A stretch of 64,000 nucleotides of DNA, from assembly GCA_003254925.1 (NCBI GenBank), contig QANZ01028415.1, positions 1 through 64,000 of the forward strand, written 5' to 3'. Source of the DNA: Chamaecrista fasciculata (lineage: Eukaryota > Streptophyta > Magnoliopsida > Fabales > Fabaceae). A model generated the notes under the pieces. It saw nothing but the letters and a program-made list of their open reading frames with translations. It did no database searches and was not told where the DNA came from. Made by a program: the position numbers and the translations under genes. Position 1 is the stretch's first letter. The number at the start of each line of letters is the position of its first letter. This document shows, in pieces, positions 44,586 to 58,779 of the stretch.

Positions 44586-45211
44586 AGGGATGGCAACGGA
44601 TGGATATCCGGTGGTTTTGCCACTATCCGTATCCGTATCCGTATCCGTTTATCCTATCCAATATTCGTACCCTATCCGTATCCGATAAATTAATATCCGT
44701 ATTCGCACCCTATCCGATATCCGGTATCCGACGGATACCCGAAATATCCGAAAAAATATGGATATAGGATAGGATATCCTATTTTATAAATCGGATATAT
44801 CGGGTACCCGATATCCATTATCCGCCAACTAATATAATTAAATGAAATTATTATTTATTTACATTTTAAATAAAAAATTAAATATAAATAACTAAAATAT
44901 GATTCTTTAAAAAAATATATATGAATATAATTAATTAAATTTAAATATTTATATATAAAATTTTAAATTAAAAGTAAAATATAAAAATTAAATAAGTAAT
45001 AGGGTATTAGATATCGGATACCCTAAATATCTGTTCATTTCGGACGGATATAGGGTATCCGAGGGCAATATCCGTATCCGTCCAATATCTGAAAAAAAAT
45101 TAATTTTCACTATCCGTATCCGTATCCGATATCCGATATCCGACGGATACCGAATATTTTTTCGGATTGATACGGACGGATATCCTAACTTAGGATATAA
45201 ATTGCCATCCT
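44586..45211. mobile_element. 626-bp element rich in TATCCG repeats, perfect 10-bp TSD
   Basis: Starts AGGGATGGCAACGGATGG and ends AAATTGCCATCCT. The arms contain many TATCCG/CGGATA hexamers around an AT-rich core. Flanked by AGACTGAATT on both sides (44576-44585 and 45212-45221). A 10-bp duplication fits a Mutator-like element. No coding sequence. Confidence 0.88.
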
Positions 45212-45221
45212 AGACTGAATT

Positions 45222-45625
45222 GCACGTCTCATTTGTGCCTCTTTTCTTCTCTTTGACTTGTACTGCCTTAATGGGCTACCTATTTATTTTAAATATAGAT
45301 ATTAAGATAATGTTTGATAGATAATATCTCATTTTACTAATTTAGATTCGATTCTAATGAATAAAGCCTTACATGCGCAACACATTACTTAATAAAAATG
45401 ATTATATATTTATTGTGATGAAGCAACTTAGATTATTTAAAATCGTCTCAGCGTGTTTGTGATTATTCTAGCATTTAGGATGTCCAAACTCCAAAGTTTA
45501 ATCGTATGTCTGCGTTTCCTTGATATTTTATTTTTTGGGCTCCGATTCCTTAAATTTTTATTTGGCGGTAAACTTCATAATTCTTCAGTTTTCTGTAAGG
45601 ACCCTGGATAAATGATTTATTATAA
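45222..45625. other. Intergenic, nothing recognised
   Basis: AT-rich sequence between two transposons; no open frame with recognisable homology and no repeat structure seen. Confidence 0.5.
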
Positions 45626-46014
45626 GGGTAAATTATACTTTAATTCTATGTGATTTGACCTTATTTTACTTTGGTATCCTGTGGTTTGAAACATGACAGT
45701 TTGGTACCCTGTGGTATCCTCCGTTAACACTTTGGTACCCTTTAGAACTATTTTATAATTTTAACCATAACAAATTATGCAAAAATTACATATTGATCAC
45801 AAAAAAATTCAAAAAATTACATATAGGTCCCTATATACATATTATCTAGGGACTAAAATGAAAACTTTAAAAAAAATTGGGGTCAATATATAATTTTTGC
45901 AAAATTTGTTATGATTAAAATTATAAAATAGCTCTAAATGGTACCAAAGTGTTAATAAAAAATACATAGGACACCAAAATATCGAGTTTCAAGCCAGATG
46001 GTACTAATTTACCC
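45626..46014. mobile_element. 389-bp MITE, family A second copy, perfect 9-bp TSD
   Basis: Starts GGGTAAATTATACTTT and ends TACTAATTTACCC, with TTTGGTACCCTGTGG-type units like the 10.3-kb element. The core is ACATATTGATCAC / GGTCAATATATAAT. Flanked by TTATTATAA (45617-45625 and 46015-46023). Confidence 0.85.
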
Positions 46015-46023
46015 TTATTATAA

Positions 46024-47300
46024 TACCAACCAGATGGATATAGGGAAAACTCCATACTTATTTTAGCCCATAACAGTTATGGGCTTACATTGGGCTGCTG
46101 ATCTTACTGTTTTTCCCTTTCTTTTTTAAATTTTAAACTAATTACATTAGAAAAATGTGATAAAATAGAGAGAAAAAAAAAACCTTTGCTCTATCTATGA
46201 TGTATTTTGAAGTGTAACTCTATATATATTATCCCTGAATATTTGTAACTCCATACTTATAATTTTTTGAATTTTTTTGGGGTCAAAATGTAATTTTTGC
46301 AAACGTTGTCGGGTCAAACCGGTGACTGACAGGTTCAAATGCATAACGGTATTTTTTATTCTTTCGGACCGGTATGGTGTCAGGTTCACTGGTTAAAATC
46401 GTCCGATCTGATTTTTTATACTATGTTATCAACTACAAACAAAAATTAGGTTTAACCGTTTGAACCAATGTAATTCAATGCTACTAAATTTTCAGTTATA
46501 GTCTTTGGATTATTCCTCTCTCTCTTTAATTAACGTATTGTTCCATATAAATATATATAATACATTTAAGATATTATTTTTAAATTGTTCCTTAAAAAAT
46601 ATTTATTTTATTAAAAAAAAATATATCTTCCTAGCTATCATTTTTTTTGGCCCAACTCCTAGCTATCAATTAAGTTAATTAAACCTACCCTTATAATAAA
46701 AAATTTGACTTTCAGTAAACTGAGTCAAAACTAAAAGAAAGCGATCATTGAATGGATAGAAAAGATTACTTCAAATTCTTGAAAAGAAAATTCGGCCAAA
46801 ATAAAAAAATTCTAGTAAAGAAAAGAAGAAAGGGGCGTTGCTTTTCATTGTTTTGGCAAACAGTATTATGAATAAGAGTGTCATCACATGGAGTTTACTT
46901 ATAACTGCATGTGTAGGGTGGAACTGTTTGTTTTTAACGTTCAATATATAATGTACCAAAAAATGAATATGGTTTTCTGATTTTCTCATAATCAAACACA
47001 CACATATGTTAACCTTACAGTGTCCAAACTGATGAATCCAATCAATTAATTTCCCCAAAAAATTGAAAATTTCCGTTCAGACCCAATATTTGCCAACTAG
47101 CCCCTTCACAAAGTTGAAATGTTATTTTACATGTTTTGAAAGCCAACAAAAACATATACAATTATATATACACATTAGATTTTGTAATGTGTTATTGATG
47201 TATGAGGGCAAAACATTTTACTTGTGGGGCTTTAAAAGTGGGCAGTGAGTGAGGGATGTATTTAATTATTTTGTAGGCTTCAAGTTGGTGGCCGTGGTGA
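46024..47300. other. Intergenic, remnants only
   Basis: About 46300-46480 has GGTCAAACCGG/CCGTTTGAACC words resembling the GC-rich elements at 1-130 and 9.6 kb. A micro-insertion lies at 46641-46656. No gene supported. Confidence 0.4.
46641..46656 (-). mobile_element. 16-bp micro-insertion with 12-bp TSD
   Basis: T8 plus GGCCCAAC between identical TCCTAGCTATCA copies (46629-46640 and 46657-46668). Confidence 0.65.
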
Positions 47301-48681
47301 GGAAACAAACAGTCAAAAAGAATGAAAAGCCTTTAATTTTTATAGATAGGAATAGGAATGAGAATTAATGAGAGTGAGATGGAAGAGGCAACAAGAGGAG
47401 AGAGAATGCATGATAAGTCTCCCCATAAGCCCTAACCAAGGATGATTTGTTTTTCTTTTGTCTTGAAATCGTGGATTGGTTGGCCACCATGAGAGCATGA
47501 GCATCCCCAACCATCATCATGCTTCATTATGTCAAGACTCAAGACATCACAAGCCACAAGCACAGAAGGAAGGCAGGCATGATGGGAGCAAGTGATGAAG
47601 GGAATAATGGTTAATTAATTAATTAGTATCTGTTATTGATATTTGCTTTTTTGGCATCGTATGGTATGGCATGGCATGACATGGCATGGCATGGTAATGG
47701 TGAATACATAATGAATGAGATGCATGAGTATGTATGAGTGGGGTTGAAATGAATGAAGCTTGTTTGTTAGGGAAATTAAAGGGAATGGGTTTGATGATTG
47801 ATATTTGATGGTGATAGTGATGATAGAGTCATTCTGCCACGGCACGCGCAGCTCTTTCCCCCACTTTGCTTTTCATCCACCAAACAGAATATCTATGATG
47901 CTCTCCACTGCACGCCTCACACACACTCTCTCTCTCTCTCTCACAACATCCAAACAAAAAACAAAAAAACCCACAATTTCTGCTGTTCTAAATATCACTC
48001 CCTCTCCCTCAATCATCATCTTTCGTCCTCTTCTTCCCCCCTTAACATACATTACTACAGTACTACTACTACATTATACCAAGTTTAAATTTTTCAAATC
48101 ATTTTATATTTTCTGAATCCTCTCTGCTTCCAATTTTTACCATGCTCATATATATGCAAATACCTGTATTACCATCATTGCACATCACTACAGAATTCAT
48201 GCGCCATCTATCACATTCCCAAGTCACGTATCCAATACCCTATTGGTTAATATTGCTCCACCCCAGAGTTTATATGTTACAGCATCCGTACGTATATGAT
48301 GAAAGGATAAGATGATTGAAGGGATAGTCTATGTATGGACATAAGCATGGTATGTCAATGTGATGTCAAATGAAGCTCAAAAAACACCCAGCTTCTTTTT
48401 TGTAAATTCAACTTTACGAAAACCCAGGAGGATATTTTCTCTTTTCAAGTCTCTTGAGCACATCCACTTAGACCTAGATTTCTCAGCTGTTCCATTCCTA
48501 AACCCAAATAATCATTGCCCTTTTTGATTTGCCTCCCACCTTCACCTCCTTATATTCTCCCCCTCATGCCACTCTCTTCCTCACTCCTCCATTCCATCAA
48601 TTCCTGTCTCCTTCTATCTCTATCTTCCTATCTTTTTTATTATCCCTCTCTTTGAATCATCTTTGTAGCAGCTATAGTAAC
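47301..48681 (+). promoter_or_regulatory. ACL5 promoter and 5' leader
   Basis: A (GGCAT)n-type short repeat lies at about 47655-47697 and a (CT)n tract at 47928-47941. The last 150 bp before the ATG are pyrimidine-rich. An upstream ORF of 29 codons (48566-48655, ATG CCA ... TGA) ends 26 bp before the main ATG. No TATA box could be assigned with confidence. Confidence 0.45.
48566..48655 (+). promoter_or_regulatory. Upstream ORF in ACL5 leader
   Basis: ATG to TGA, 29 codons, rich in Ser and Leu, 26 bp before the ACL5 start and in a different frame. It matters only if transcription begins upstream of 48566, which the sequence does not prove. Confidence 0.4.
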
Positions 48682-50923
<2,242 letters not shown>

Positions 50924-51707
50924 CCCAGCCAAACAAAAAGTAAAGCGAAAGGACAGAAAGCAAGTGATAAACAATCGAAATGAAAAGGGAAAAAAAAAAA
51001 GGCGTCCAAGATTTCATGTTATCGTATGCATTTATGAATCTTTTCTTTTTGCTTCTCCGCGTTTGTACTAATGAGTAAGGAAAAAGGTCCTAGTTTGTGT
51101 TTCAATTGTCAATGAAAATGGTCAAGAATCAAGAGCGTGTACATTATGGATATGAACAACGAAGCCAACCAACCTGTTAAAGAAAAAAGCAATTGAAGTT
51201 ACTACTTTATATTATTTATTCCACATTTCTTTCTCACCTCTCGAATACAGTCCATTTTTAATATGAACAATGCATATTTAATTGAGATGGTCAAAAAGTG
51301 GGGATATAGACTCGTCTTGTGCATGTGTGATGTGAGGAAAATGTCTTATCTCATATGGTAAGGGAACAGACTTTTTTTTTTTGTCAAACTTCGGGCTTGG
51401 CACAGCATAACAAAGAATAAAGAATGAACTATAAAACGTTAGAAAAACGAAAATGTCAGTAAAAAGAAATGGAGCATACTAACAAACAAAACTAAAAAAC
51501 GATAGAATTAAACGCGCTAACTCTCGGCCTGAAGAAAGCATGGTGTAGGAGCAAATATGGTTGTTAAAGAGAATAGGATAAATTAAAAAAAAAAAAAGAG
51601 AAATTTAAAATCAGGTATCCGGATCCGTTTTAAATATGCATAAAATAGTCATACACCGACCATCCACATAAAACCTGATAAAAGACAAGTTAGTTCTATT
51701 ATTGAGG

Positions 51708-51724
51708 TTCGGCCAAAAAAAAAA
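51708..51724 (+). mobile_element. 17-bp micro-insertion TTCGGCC+A10 with 16-bp TSD
   Basis: Flanked by AGTTCTATTATTGAGG (51692-51707) and AGCTCTATTATTGAGG (51725-51740), one mismatch. Confidence 0.65.
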
Positions 51725-51827
51725 AGCTCTATTATTGAGGAGCTTTCGTGCCTAAACTCCTTGTTTTATATGTTACTGCTGACACGACATACACTCTATT
51801 ATCTATCCACATATTTCCCCTAAACAA

Positions 51828-51843
51828 AATTTTTTTTTGGCCG
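51828..51843 (-). mobile_element. 16-bp micro-insertion with about 13-bp TSD
   Basis: Poly(T) plus GGCCG lies between TTCCCCTAAACAA and TTCCCTTAAACAA (one mismatch). The insert reads CGGCC plus A-run on the minus strand. Confidence 0.55.
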
Positions 51844-52366
51844 AATTCCCTTAAACAATTATTAATATACATAAATGACACTCATTCAATTATATTGTCT
51901 CTCTGTCTTTTTTTTTTATATAAATTTGGATAATTCTAACTAATTTACGATCAATATGGTTGTCAATTCTAATAAAATATCCATATTTGAACTTCTTTTC
52001 TTTTCTTTTCTTTTTTTTTTTGGGTTCGATAGCAGTTATCACTTATCGCCCAGCAGGCCAGCATCGCTGTTTTGCTTTGTGAAATTCCCCCTGCGCGCGT
52101 CAAACGAAGGTTTCCAATTTTACCCCTACGCGCATTCGCCTATTCGGGCTAACAGCAATGGGTACTATCGTACATACGAAGATGAAAGATGAGGGAAAAA
52201 AGGTAAAAAAAAGACAAAAAGTCCAACGTGTAACACGCCTTACGTTACTAGATTTTTTTTTTTGGGAGAGCAAAGGCTGACGTCAGCTCTTCTTATCTAG
52301 TCGGATTCCAACAAATTGAAGCTCTATCAAATCCATGTGCAACACCTCACCACAATACTCTGTTTT

Positions 52367-52380
52367 TTTTTTTGGTAACA
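52367..52380 (-). mobile_element. 14-bp micro-insertion with 15-bp TSD
   Basis: T7 plus GGTAACA lies between ACAATACTCTGTTTT (52352-52366) and ACAATCCTCTGTTTT (52381-52395). On the minus strand the tail is TGTTACC plus A-run, close to the SINE ends at 12.4 kb (TATTACC) and 16.95 kb (GGTAAC). Confidence 0.55.
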
Positions 52381-52515
52381 ACAATCCTCTGTTTTAAATA
52401 CCCCTTTGCTTCCCTGTCCCTCCCTCCCTCCAATTCACATATCAGAAAATAAGCTTCATCATCCTCTACTTTATCATCCATCGTCTTGTTTTTCTTAATT
52501 TCCTACCAGTTCTCC

Positions 52516-53935
52516 ATGGATTCTTGCAGCAAATCATCTCCTTTCGACTCCATCCTCTTCGGTAATAATATTATTTCATTCCCTTCCTCTCTTCCTTTCG
52601 ACTCTCTCTTAATTTCATCATTCAATTCCCTTCTTGGAAAACAGATTTGGATGACACCTTGTATCCAACAACTACTGGAATCGGTGAGGCTCTCAAGAAA
52701 AACATTGAAGGTACCTTTACTTTACCCTTTTTATTTTCGATCATTTCATTTCCTCATTGACCTTTCCAATCGATCATTTGCAATTGCATGCAGTATTCCT
52801 AGTAGAAAAATGTGGATTCCCAGAAAGCAAAGCCTCCAGCCTCCGAGTCGAACTCTTTAAAACCTACGGAAGCACCCTCGCAGGCTTGCGAGTAATAATC
52901 CATCATTCAATTAATTCCGATGTTTCTTCCTCTTGATTTCATCTCTTTGTTTTAATAATATTTGTCCCTTTGTTCCCAAGGTATTAGGCTATGATGTGAC
53001 TGCAGAAGATTACCACAGGTGGTTATCGCTCATTTCAGTTTGATGCAATTGGAAGCTGTTTTATTTACAACTAGTCTGAAGTTTTTGTTTCTTGCTTCCT
53101 AAACTAACAGTGTCGTGCACGGAAGACTTCCTTACGACTCCATCAAACCCGATATTCAGCTACGCAACCTCCTACGTACCATCACCCAAAGAAAAATTGT
53201 CTGTTTAATTTTTCCCACTCAATTTTTCTTATCATAATTCCTTCCCATTTTCATTGTTCTTAACAATCCCCAATTTTGTTTATATTTTAGATATTCACAA
53301 ATTCGGATAGGATTCACGCGATGAAGGCGCTGGATCGTCTCGGGTTAAGCGACTGCTTCGACCAAATCATATGCTTCGAAACCATGAACCCGAATCTCTC
53401 CGATGACTTCCCCATCGTCCTCAAGCCTTCTCTCGAGGCATTTACCATCGCCATCCGCACTGCCAATGTGGATCCTCTTCGTACGGTAAACACAAACTCA
53501 TTAATTAATTAACACCCAAAATTTAGTATCATTCTCTCATAATGACATCACACCTCATAATTAAGTCGTATTTTGACAAAAAATCAAATTTGCAGTTGTT
53601 TCTGGACGACAATGCCAGCAACATCGCGGCGGGAACAGCAATGGGTCTCCAGACAGTTCTGGTAATTTCAAAGTATCTGGTGCTTAATGCTGCCACCTAT
53701 ACAACTTGCACTGTTGTTATTATTATATATTAATGAATTGGTTGATTGGCTTTTCAAGGTTGGGAAAAGAGTGAAAAGTAAAGAGGCAAGTTACGCAGTG
53801 GAGAATTTGAATCAAATCTCACAAATAATTCCTGAAATTTGGGGAACTAAAATGGATGGTGCTGATCAAAGGATCACCCGCAGTAAGAGCGAATTAGAAT
53901 CTATCATCGCCACAACTGCAGCAGTTGGTGCTTAA
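52516..53935 (+). CDS. HAD-superfamily pyrimidine 5'-nucleotidase-like (SDT1-like)
   Basis: Haloacid-dehalogenase-like phosphohydrolase related to yeast SDT1 (suppressor of disruption of TFIIS), which dephosphorylates pyrimidine nucleotides. Exons: 52516-52561, 52645-52710, 52794-52891, 52981-53018, 53111-53198, 53291-53485, 53596-53661, 53759-53935, total 774 nt, 257 aa. Motif I DLDDTLYP (nucleophile Asp, about residues 16-23), motif II FTNSD, motif III Lys in VLKPS and motif IV LFLDDNASNI are all present. No targeting peptide is evident. Introns are short (76-110 bp). The plant proteins' physiological substrate is not settled. Start chosen at the first ATG, 10 residues or so before the first motif, as usual in the family. 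Confidence 0.92.
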
Positions 53936-54989
53936 CATGTATATTGTATACGCACCCACCCAAAATGTATATTTTATCCTACCAAGTCTAAAAGATTAGA
54001 CTGTGTACATAGGATCATCATCATGCATGTCTACAAATAAATTGAGGTTGGTCCTCGCAACATCAATCTCTTCTATTATATCATATCATATCATATGTTT
54101 ATAATTATTGAAAGCATATAATTAGACAAAAATAAAAATAATTAATGTTGAAGCTCAATTATTAGAGACATTCTAGAAGTTTCATTTATTCTATCATTAA
54201 ATATGATGTATATGGCGCTTGATCTCGGTGATGCCTTCTTCTTGTCCGAATATTAAATTGAATTAATCCGATGCATTTCACATCTGGTTATGTAATTGCT
54301 TCCACAAGGAAACACAATGAAACCAGATACACCTTCTTCTTTTTTTTGGTCATTTTTTGGCATTTATTCGATAGCTCATTTCACTTGTCTTTGTGGAAGT
54401 TCCTTTCATTCTTGTGTCATCGTTGATTTCGTCATAATAATGCATTATGGGTTCCATTTTGATCCTAGTTTAAGATTCTTTAACGCATTAATAATTTCCG
54501 TCGATAGCATTGTCATCTATGTCTTCACTAAATTATTAACATCTAATTACCTTTCAAATGATGAAATCTGATTCTTGAGCATGTTTATATAACAAGAAGC
54601 ATCTGGTTCACAAATTAGGCACCGACGAACTAGAGTTTTTTAATAAAGCTGGGGCTGGGACAATAATGTAAATAAAAAAATATAGCTCAATACCTTTCAT
54701 CTTTTAATAAAATAATTTACAATTTCAACTTTTACACTTAAACAAGACTTGTTTTATCATTATCTAACCACGGCAACTAAAATTATTAAAATTAGGATAA
54801 AACATGTATACTAATTTCATGCTTAAACATAATACATATGTTAAACTCAACCACTTTTCATCCCTCATTGTCCCTTGTCGGCTTGTCCCCCCCNACAAAA
54901 TTAGTGAAAGTTGTATTGAATATAAAACTAATGACGAAATTTTATAATTAAACGCATGAGTACACTGTACACGTATAACTTATTTTGAT
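53936..54989. other. Intergenic, no gene recognised
   Basis: 3' flank of the HAD gene. An (ATATC)n run lies near 54077-54096. Base 54894 is N after a C-run, an assembly or base-calling weak spot. The 91-codon open frame at 54296-54571 has no recognisable features and is not called. Confidence 0.45.
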
Positions 54990-55224
54990 GGTAAAAGTAC
55001 TTTTGATATCTCTAATGTATGAGTCGATTCAGCATTTACTCTTAAATTTTCTTTTTGAGTCAATTGTACCCCAAAGTTTTACACTTGAGTCAATTGTATT
55101 CTTGAATTCGGGGTATAATTGACACAAAAAAAAAATATTGAGAGTACAATTGACAAAAAAAAAAACTTTTGAAATATAATTGAAATTAATCTCATACTTT
55201 GGAGATACCAAGAGTACTTCTACC
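54990..55224. mobile_element. 235-bp inverted-repeat MITE
   Basis: Starts GGTAAAAGTACTTTTGATA and ends with the reverse complement of GGTAGAAGTACTCTTGGTA. The arms share GAGTCAATTGTA/TACAATTGAC units. The 9-bp flanks match at 7 of 9 positions. No coding sequence. Confidence 0.65.
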
Positions 55225-56384
55225 TATTCTTATTTTACATTCTTCTTACAAACTTTGTTTTAAAAAAAAATCTTCCTATCACTTGGCCACTACTATGTTA
55301 TCAAAGATTATGTTTAGAATAAAACGATATTATCTTTCAAATTTATAATTTTTCAAGGGTTTGTTTAAATACTAGAAAAGGGGAGAGAGGGGAAGAGATT
55401 GGAAGAGAATGGGAGACTAATCTCCCTCCTCTCTCCCTTTTTTGTAAAGGGATGAAGAAGAAAAAAGATTAAAAGTTAATTCTTCATTCTCTTTCCCTTC
55501 AATCTTCAAGTTTTAAAATAAGGAAAAAAAGGTCTTAAACCTCTACCATCTCCTTCTCTTCTCCTTAATCCCCAATTCAAAGATACCTCATCCATGTACT
55601 ATATGATCTAAAAAGTTTAGAGCTGAGTTTATTAACTTATTGAGTTAAAAAATAAAAATTATTTTGTTTACCTGAAATTATTGACTCGCATTTAATCTTA
55701 ATTGAGTAGTTGAGGAAATTACACTAATCTTGAAAAAAAATATATATGTAAATGAACAAATTTCGAAGTGGAGAGCAATGGGTGTGGATAGTTGAAACTT
55801 GAAAGAGCGTCAAAACAACCATAGGAATAGCAATAATAGCAAGTTATTCATGTCCGTAATTGAGAACCCAAAAAGATTGTTCATCACAAAATTCAGGCAT
55901 CCGAGGTGTGTTATGGGCAAGTTTATGATATATAACTTATAGTATTATGCAATAAGTGAGTAGCTTAATTCTTTCTATTATTTAAGTAATTTAATTGTGA
56001 GAAATGGTGAAAAAAAGTAATTTCATGAATCAATTGAGATTATATCAACTCACTTATTGCATGATTCAACTTCAACAAGTTACTGTTATATATGAAGAAA
56101 TGGTTGATTAACATGGCAATTCCATATCAAAATTCATCTTTCCTTGGCTTTTAAAGAGCAAGTTGTTGTGATTTTAACAGTATTGGAGGATTAACTAGTA
56201 GGGTTCATACATCATATGGAGCACGAAACTGTGTTATACATAGGGAGGTTGATGAAGGTAATAAAGGTAACACAGACAAATGATGAAATTAACATTCCAA
56301 TATATGCTTCTGAGTTGAGACTGAAAAGAGAAAGGGGTTGGAATGAATTACATTACAGAGAGCTTAAACATGATGATGAAGGAC
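55225..56384. other. Intergenic downstream of PSAD
   Basis: AT-rich; a GGGAGAGAGGGGAAGAG purine tract at about 55381-55430 and related pyrimidine sequence near 55545-55575. The last 100 bp or so should include the PSAD 3'UTR (minus strand). No gene supported. Confidence 0.45.
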
Positions 56385-57011
56385 TTACAAATCATAGACT
56401 TGCTTGCCAGTGAACTTGACCTCAATGGGACTGACATTCTTACCAATAGACCTAAAGTTCTGACCAACACCTTCGCGTCCAGGGTTAACCTTCTCAGGGT
56501 AAACCCCATCCTTAGGATGCAAATACTGCACTTCCCCATTAGGGAACACCCTGTAGAACTGATACTTGATCTTGTACTTTGACCTCAGCCTCGTCCCCAA
56601 AGCCAAACACTGTTCCTTCCTAGCCAACTTCAACAGATTCGGACCCTGCCTCATTATGGCTGCACCACCTGTTGGCATCTCAAATATCTGTTCTTTTGGC
56701 GACTCCCATGTTATCACATAGAACTCCTCCACCTGAGCTTTCCTCAGCAACCCTCCGGTGCTCCCTCCGAAGATCGGAGACGGCGTGTTTGGGTCCAGCT
56801 CCGGCGGCGTGAATCCCACCGGCGCCGGCGCCGGCGAAGCTTCCACCTCTACTTTCTCCTCTGCTGCTCTCACCACCACGGTGGTTGATCTCAGGCTAAG
56901 TTGTTTTGGGGTGGCGAATGAGACTCCTAATGTTGATGATTGTTTGAAAGGAGAGGGCTTTTGAGTGGAGATGGTTGGGGTGAACAGGGAGGCTTGGGTT
57001 GCCATCGCCAT
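56385..57011 (-). CDS. PSAD: Photosystem I reaction centre subunit II (PsaD)
   Basis: Stromal subunit of photosystem I that forms the ferredoxin docking site with PsaC and PsaE. Intronless, 208 aa, as is usual for nuclear psaD. Residues 1-50 or so are a Ser/Thr-rich chloroplast transit peptide ([15 protein letters not shown]...), then an acidic Ala/Pro linker ([15 protein letters not shown]), then the conserved domain ([83 protein letters not shown]). It is full length and intact. The start at MAMATQ gives a normal transit peptide. No TATA box was seen in the 200 bp upstream; TATA-less psaD promoters are known. Confidence 0.98.
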   Translation of the reverse strand: MAMATQASLFTPTISTQKPSPFKQSSTLGVSFATPKQLSLRSTTVVVRAAEEKVEVEASPAPAPVGFTPPELDPNTPSPIFGGSTGGLLRKAQVEEFYVITWESPKEQIFEMPTGGAAIMRQGPNLLKLARKEQCLALGTRLRSKYKIKYQFYRVFPNGEVQYLHPKDGVYPEKVNPGREGVGQNFRSIGKNVSPIEVKFTGKQVYDL

Positions 57012-57106
57012 ACTCTCTCTTTCTCTGATCTGATCGAGTGAGTGTGGGAAATAATGTTGGGATCGATGAATCAATAAGAACCAAACATGGAAGCGATGGA
57101 AGAATG

Positions 57107-57120
57107 GATAAGCCGATAAG
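57107..57120 (+). promoter_or_regulatory. Paired GATAAG (I-box-like) motifs near PSAD start
   Basis: Two GATAAG hexamers (57107-57112 and 57115-57120) lie about 100 bp upstream of the PSAD ATG, inverted relative to the gene. I-box elements are common in light-regulated photosynthesis promoters. They may fall in the leader, so function is uncertain. Confidence 0.4.
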
Positions 57121-57444
57121 GTGATATTGGGTGGACGAATTAGAGTGTTTGATTTTGATTTTGGGGGTACACTCACCTACATTTCCCACCACTTGTTTTG
57201 TCTATTCACTATTCCGTCCCTACCCAACCATGTTTTTTCGGGGGTTCATTTCAGATAATCTTTAATTTTTTTTTCTTTTCTAAATTTATAAATAAGATAC
57301 TTTTGGGACTTATTTGTTATATTTAGAATAATAAATAGTATAAGAATATCATTTTTTCTCATACTTTTAAATACTTGCTAAATAGTAAATACCAACCATT
57401 AAAACAATGCAAGATTTAAACTATTTTCCTTATTCTTTTCAAGG

Positions 57445-57780
57445 CAAAAAAAAAAATTTAATTTTAGATCTAAATTTTACATCAAATGTCAATTTCGTTC
57501 CTAATATTTTTTACTGTCAATTTCGTCCATAATATTTCACATTTCTATTAATTTTATCTTTTGCTCTAACTTTAGCTAAATATTAATATCAGAGTCTATT
57601 TGACTAATGATATGTAATGTAAAATTGATAAGAAAAAAAACTTAAATCCTAACTCAAATTAAGAAGTAAGTTGCAGTTTGTCGTTAATTTATTGAACAAA
57701 GTTAATCCAAAGATAAAATTTACAAAAATGTTAAAGATTAGCGACAAAGTTGATTGACGAATTAACGTTTTTACCTTCTT
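57445..57780. mobile_element. Inverted-repeat MITE of the TCAATTTCGTCC type
   Basis: The left half has TGTCAATTTCGTTCCTAATATT and TGTCAATTTCGTCCATAATA-like units; the right half has their inverted counterparts (AGATAAAATTTACA, GACAAAGTTGATTGAC). A related sequence occurs at the right edge of the window (63715-64000). Boundaries are approximate. Confidence 0.5.
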
Positions 57781-58779
57781 TTCCGTAAGATATTTGTAGT
57801 TTTTAAACTATCTGACTATCTCTCAAGTTTTTGGTTGCCAAAGCCCAAAAATATATATTTTATTGCATTAAAGGCACCAAGCTGATACAAGTGATATTGT
57901 CACCCCGAAAAGAAAGAGTCATGACACAAACTGGTCCTGGCTTTGTATCTGGAAAGGATTATCAATCATGGGCTTGTAGTTCTATTCATGTTTTATTCTT
58001 TGGGCTTAGCACCCCATTTACCTACCCAAAAACAGAATTTTAAAATAAATAAAAAGATAAGCTGTTTTTACCATTCACCCCACTTGAGAGTTCCCGTTTT
58101 TTTTGGGCCCAGTCACTTGAGTGTTCATCGGCCCAATATTTTTTATGAATGCAATGGACTTGCTGGAGTTGATACACTTATCTTCACTCTTCTGTGGCAC
58201 GGGTCTCTTGTTCACACTTATCAGAATGGGAGAGAGAAAAGATTTTACCAGAAAATTTAAGACAAAGAAAGTAGGAAACGAATGAAGGTTGCACATAAAC
58301 CATCGAAGACTGGTCTTGTTGAATGCGATCGGAGAAAGACGTCAATTTTCAAATAGATTGACTAAAACAAGCAGCTTTTCGTCTCTTGATTTCTACTTGC
58401 TTATTCTGGGTAAGCGACTAAACATTAAACCTCCATCTCTCTCTCTCTCTGCCAATTATTGATTATTCTCAAGGTAATATTTGTGTTCCACTGCGCACCT
58501 TTCTTTACTTTTCTCATGGTTAGGGATAGAATTGCTGTCCAAACGAAATCAGAAGCTCATGGTGGATGGGTTTATAAAGTAAACAATCAGCGTTTTTGCT
58601 CCAACAAGAAAATTCTGTTTAGCATGCATGCATTCAAAAGGTACGCAATTCTACACCCAAATTCATTCATTCGATACTGAACGAGGGAATTCTTTGATTA
58701 GTACAAAATAATATCTGTCATAACAATATTAGAGTAGCTCACCCTGTTATCGTATTTAATGAGGAAATAAAACGTGCTC

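Larger units (their letters stand above)
50924..52515. other. Intergenic between ACL5 and HAD gene, with micro-insertions
   Basis: ACL5 3'UTR, then AT-rich DNA, then the HAD-gene promoter. A TTTAAATA TATA-like element lies at about 52394-52401, 115 bp before the ATG. Micro-insertions are at 51708-51724, 51828-51843 and 52367-52380. No other gene supported. Confidence 0.5.
57012..58779. other. Intergenic between PSAD promoter and lipoxygenase 3' end
   Basis: Contains the PSAD promoter, then a probable MITE (57445-57780), then about 1 kb with no recognised gene. Open frames at 57831-58260 and 58459-58680 show no recognisable domains. Confidence 0.45.

Noticed and set aside
48529..48681. N-terminal extension of ACL5
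   Set aside because: The frame begins with TTG; no ATG upstream in frame. ATG at 48682 matches the family start.
58459..58680. 73-codon plus-strand frame downstream of the lipoxygenase
   Set aside because: No recognisable motif, no splice context; left unannotated.
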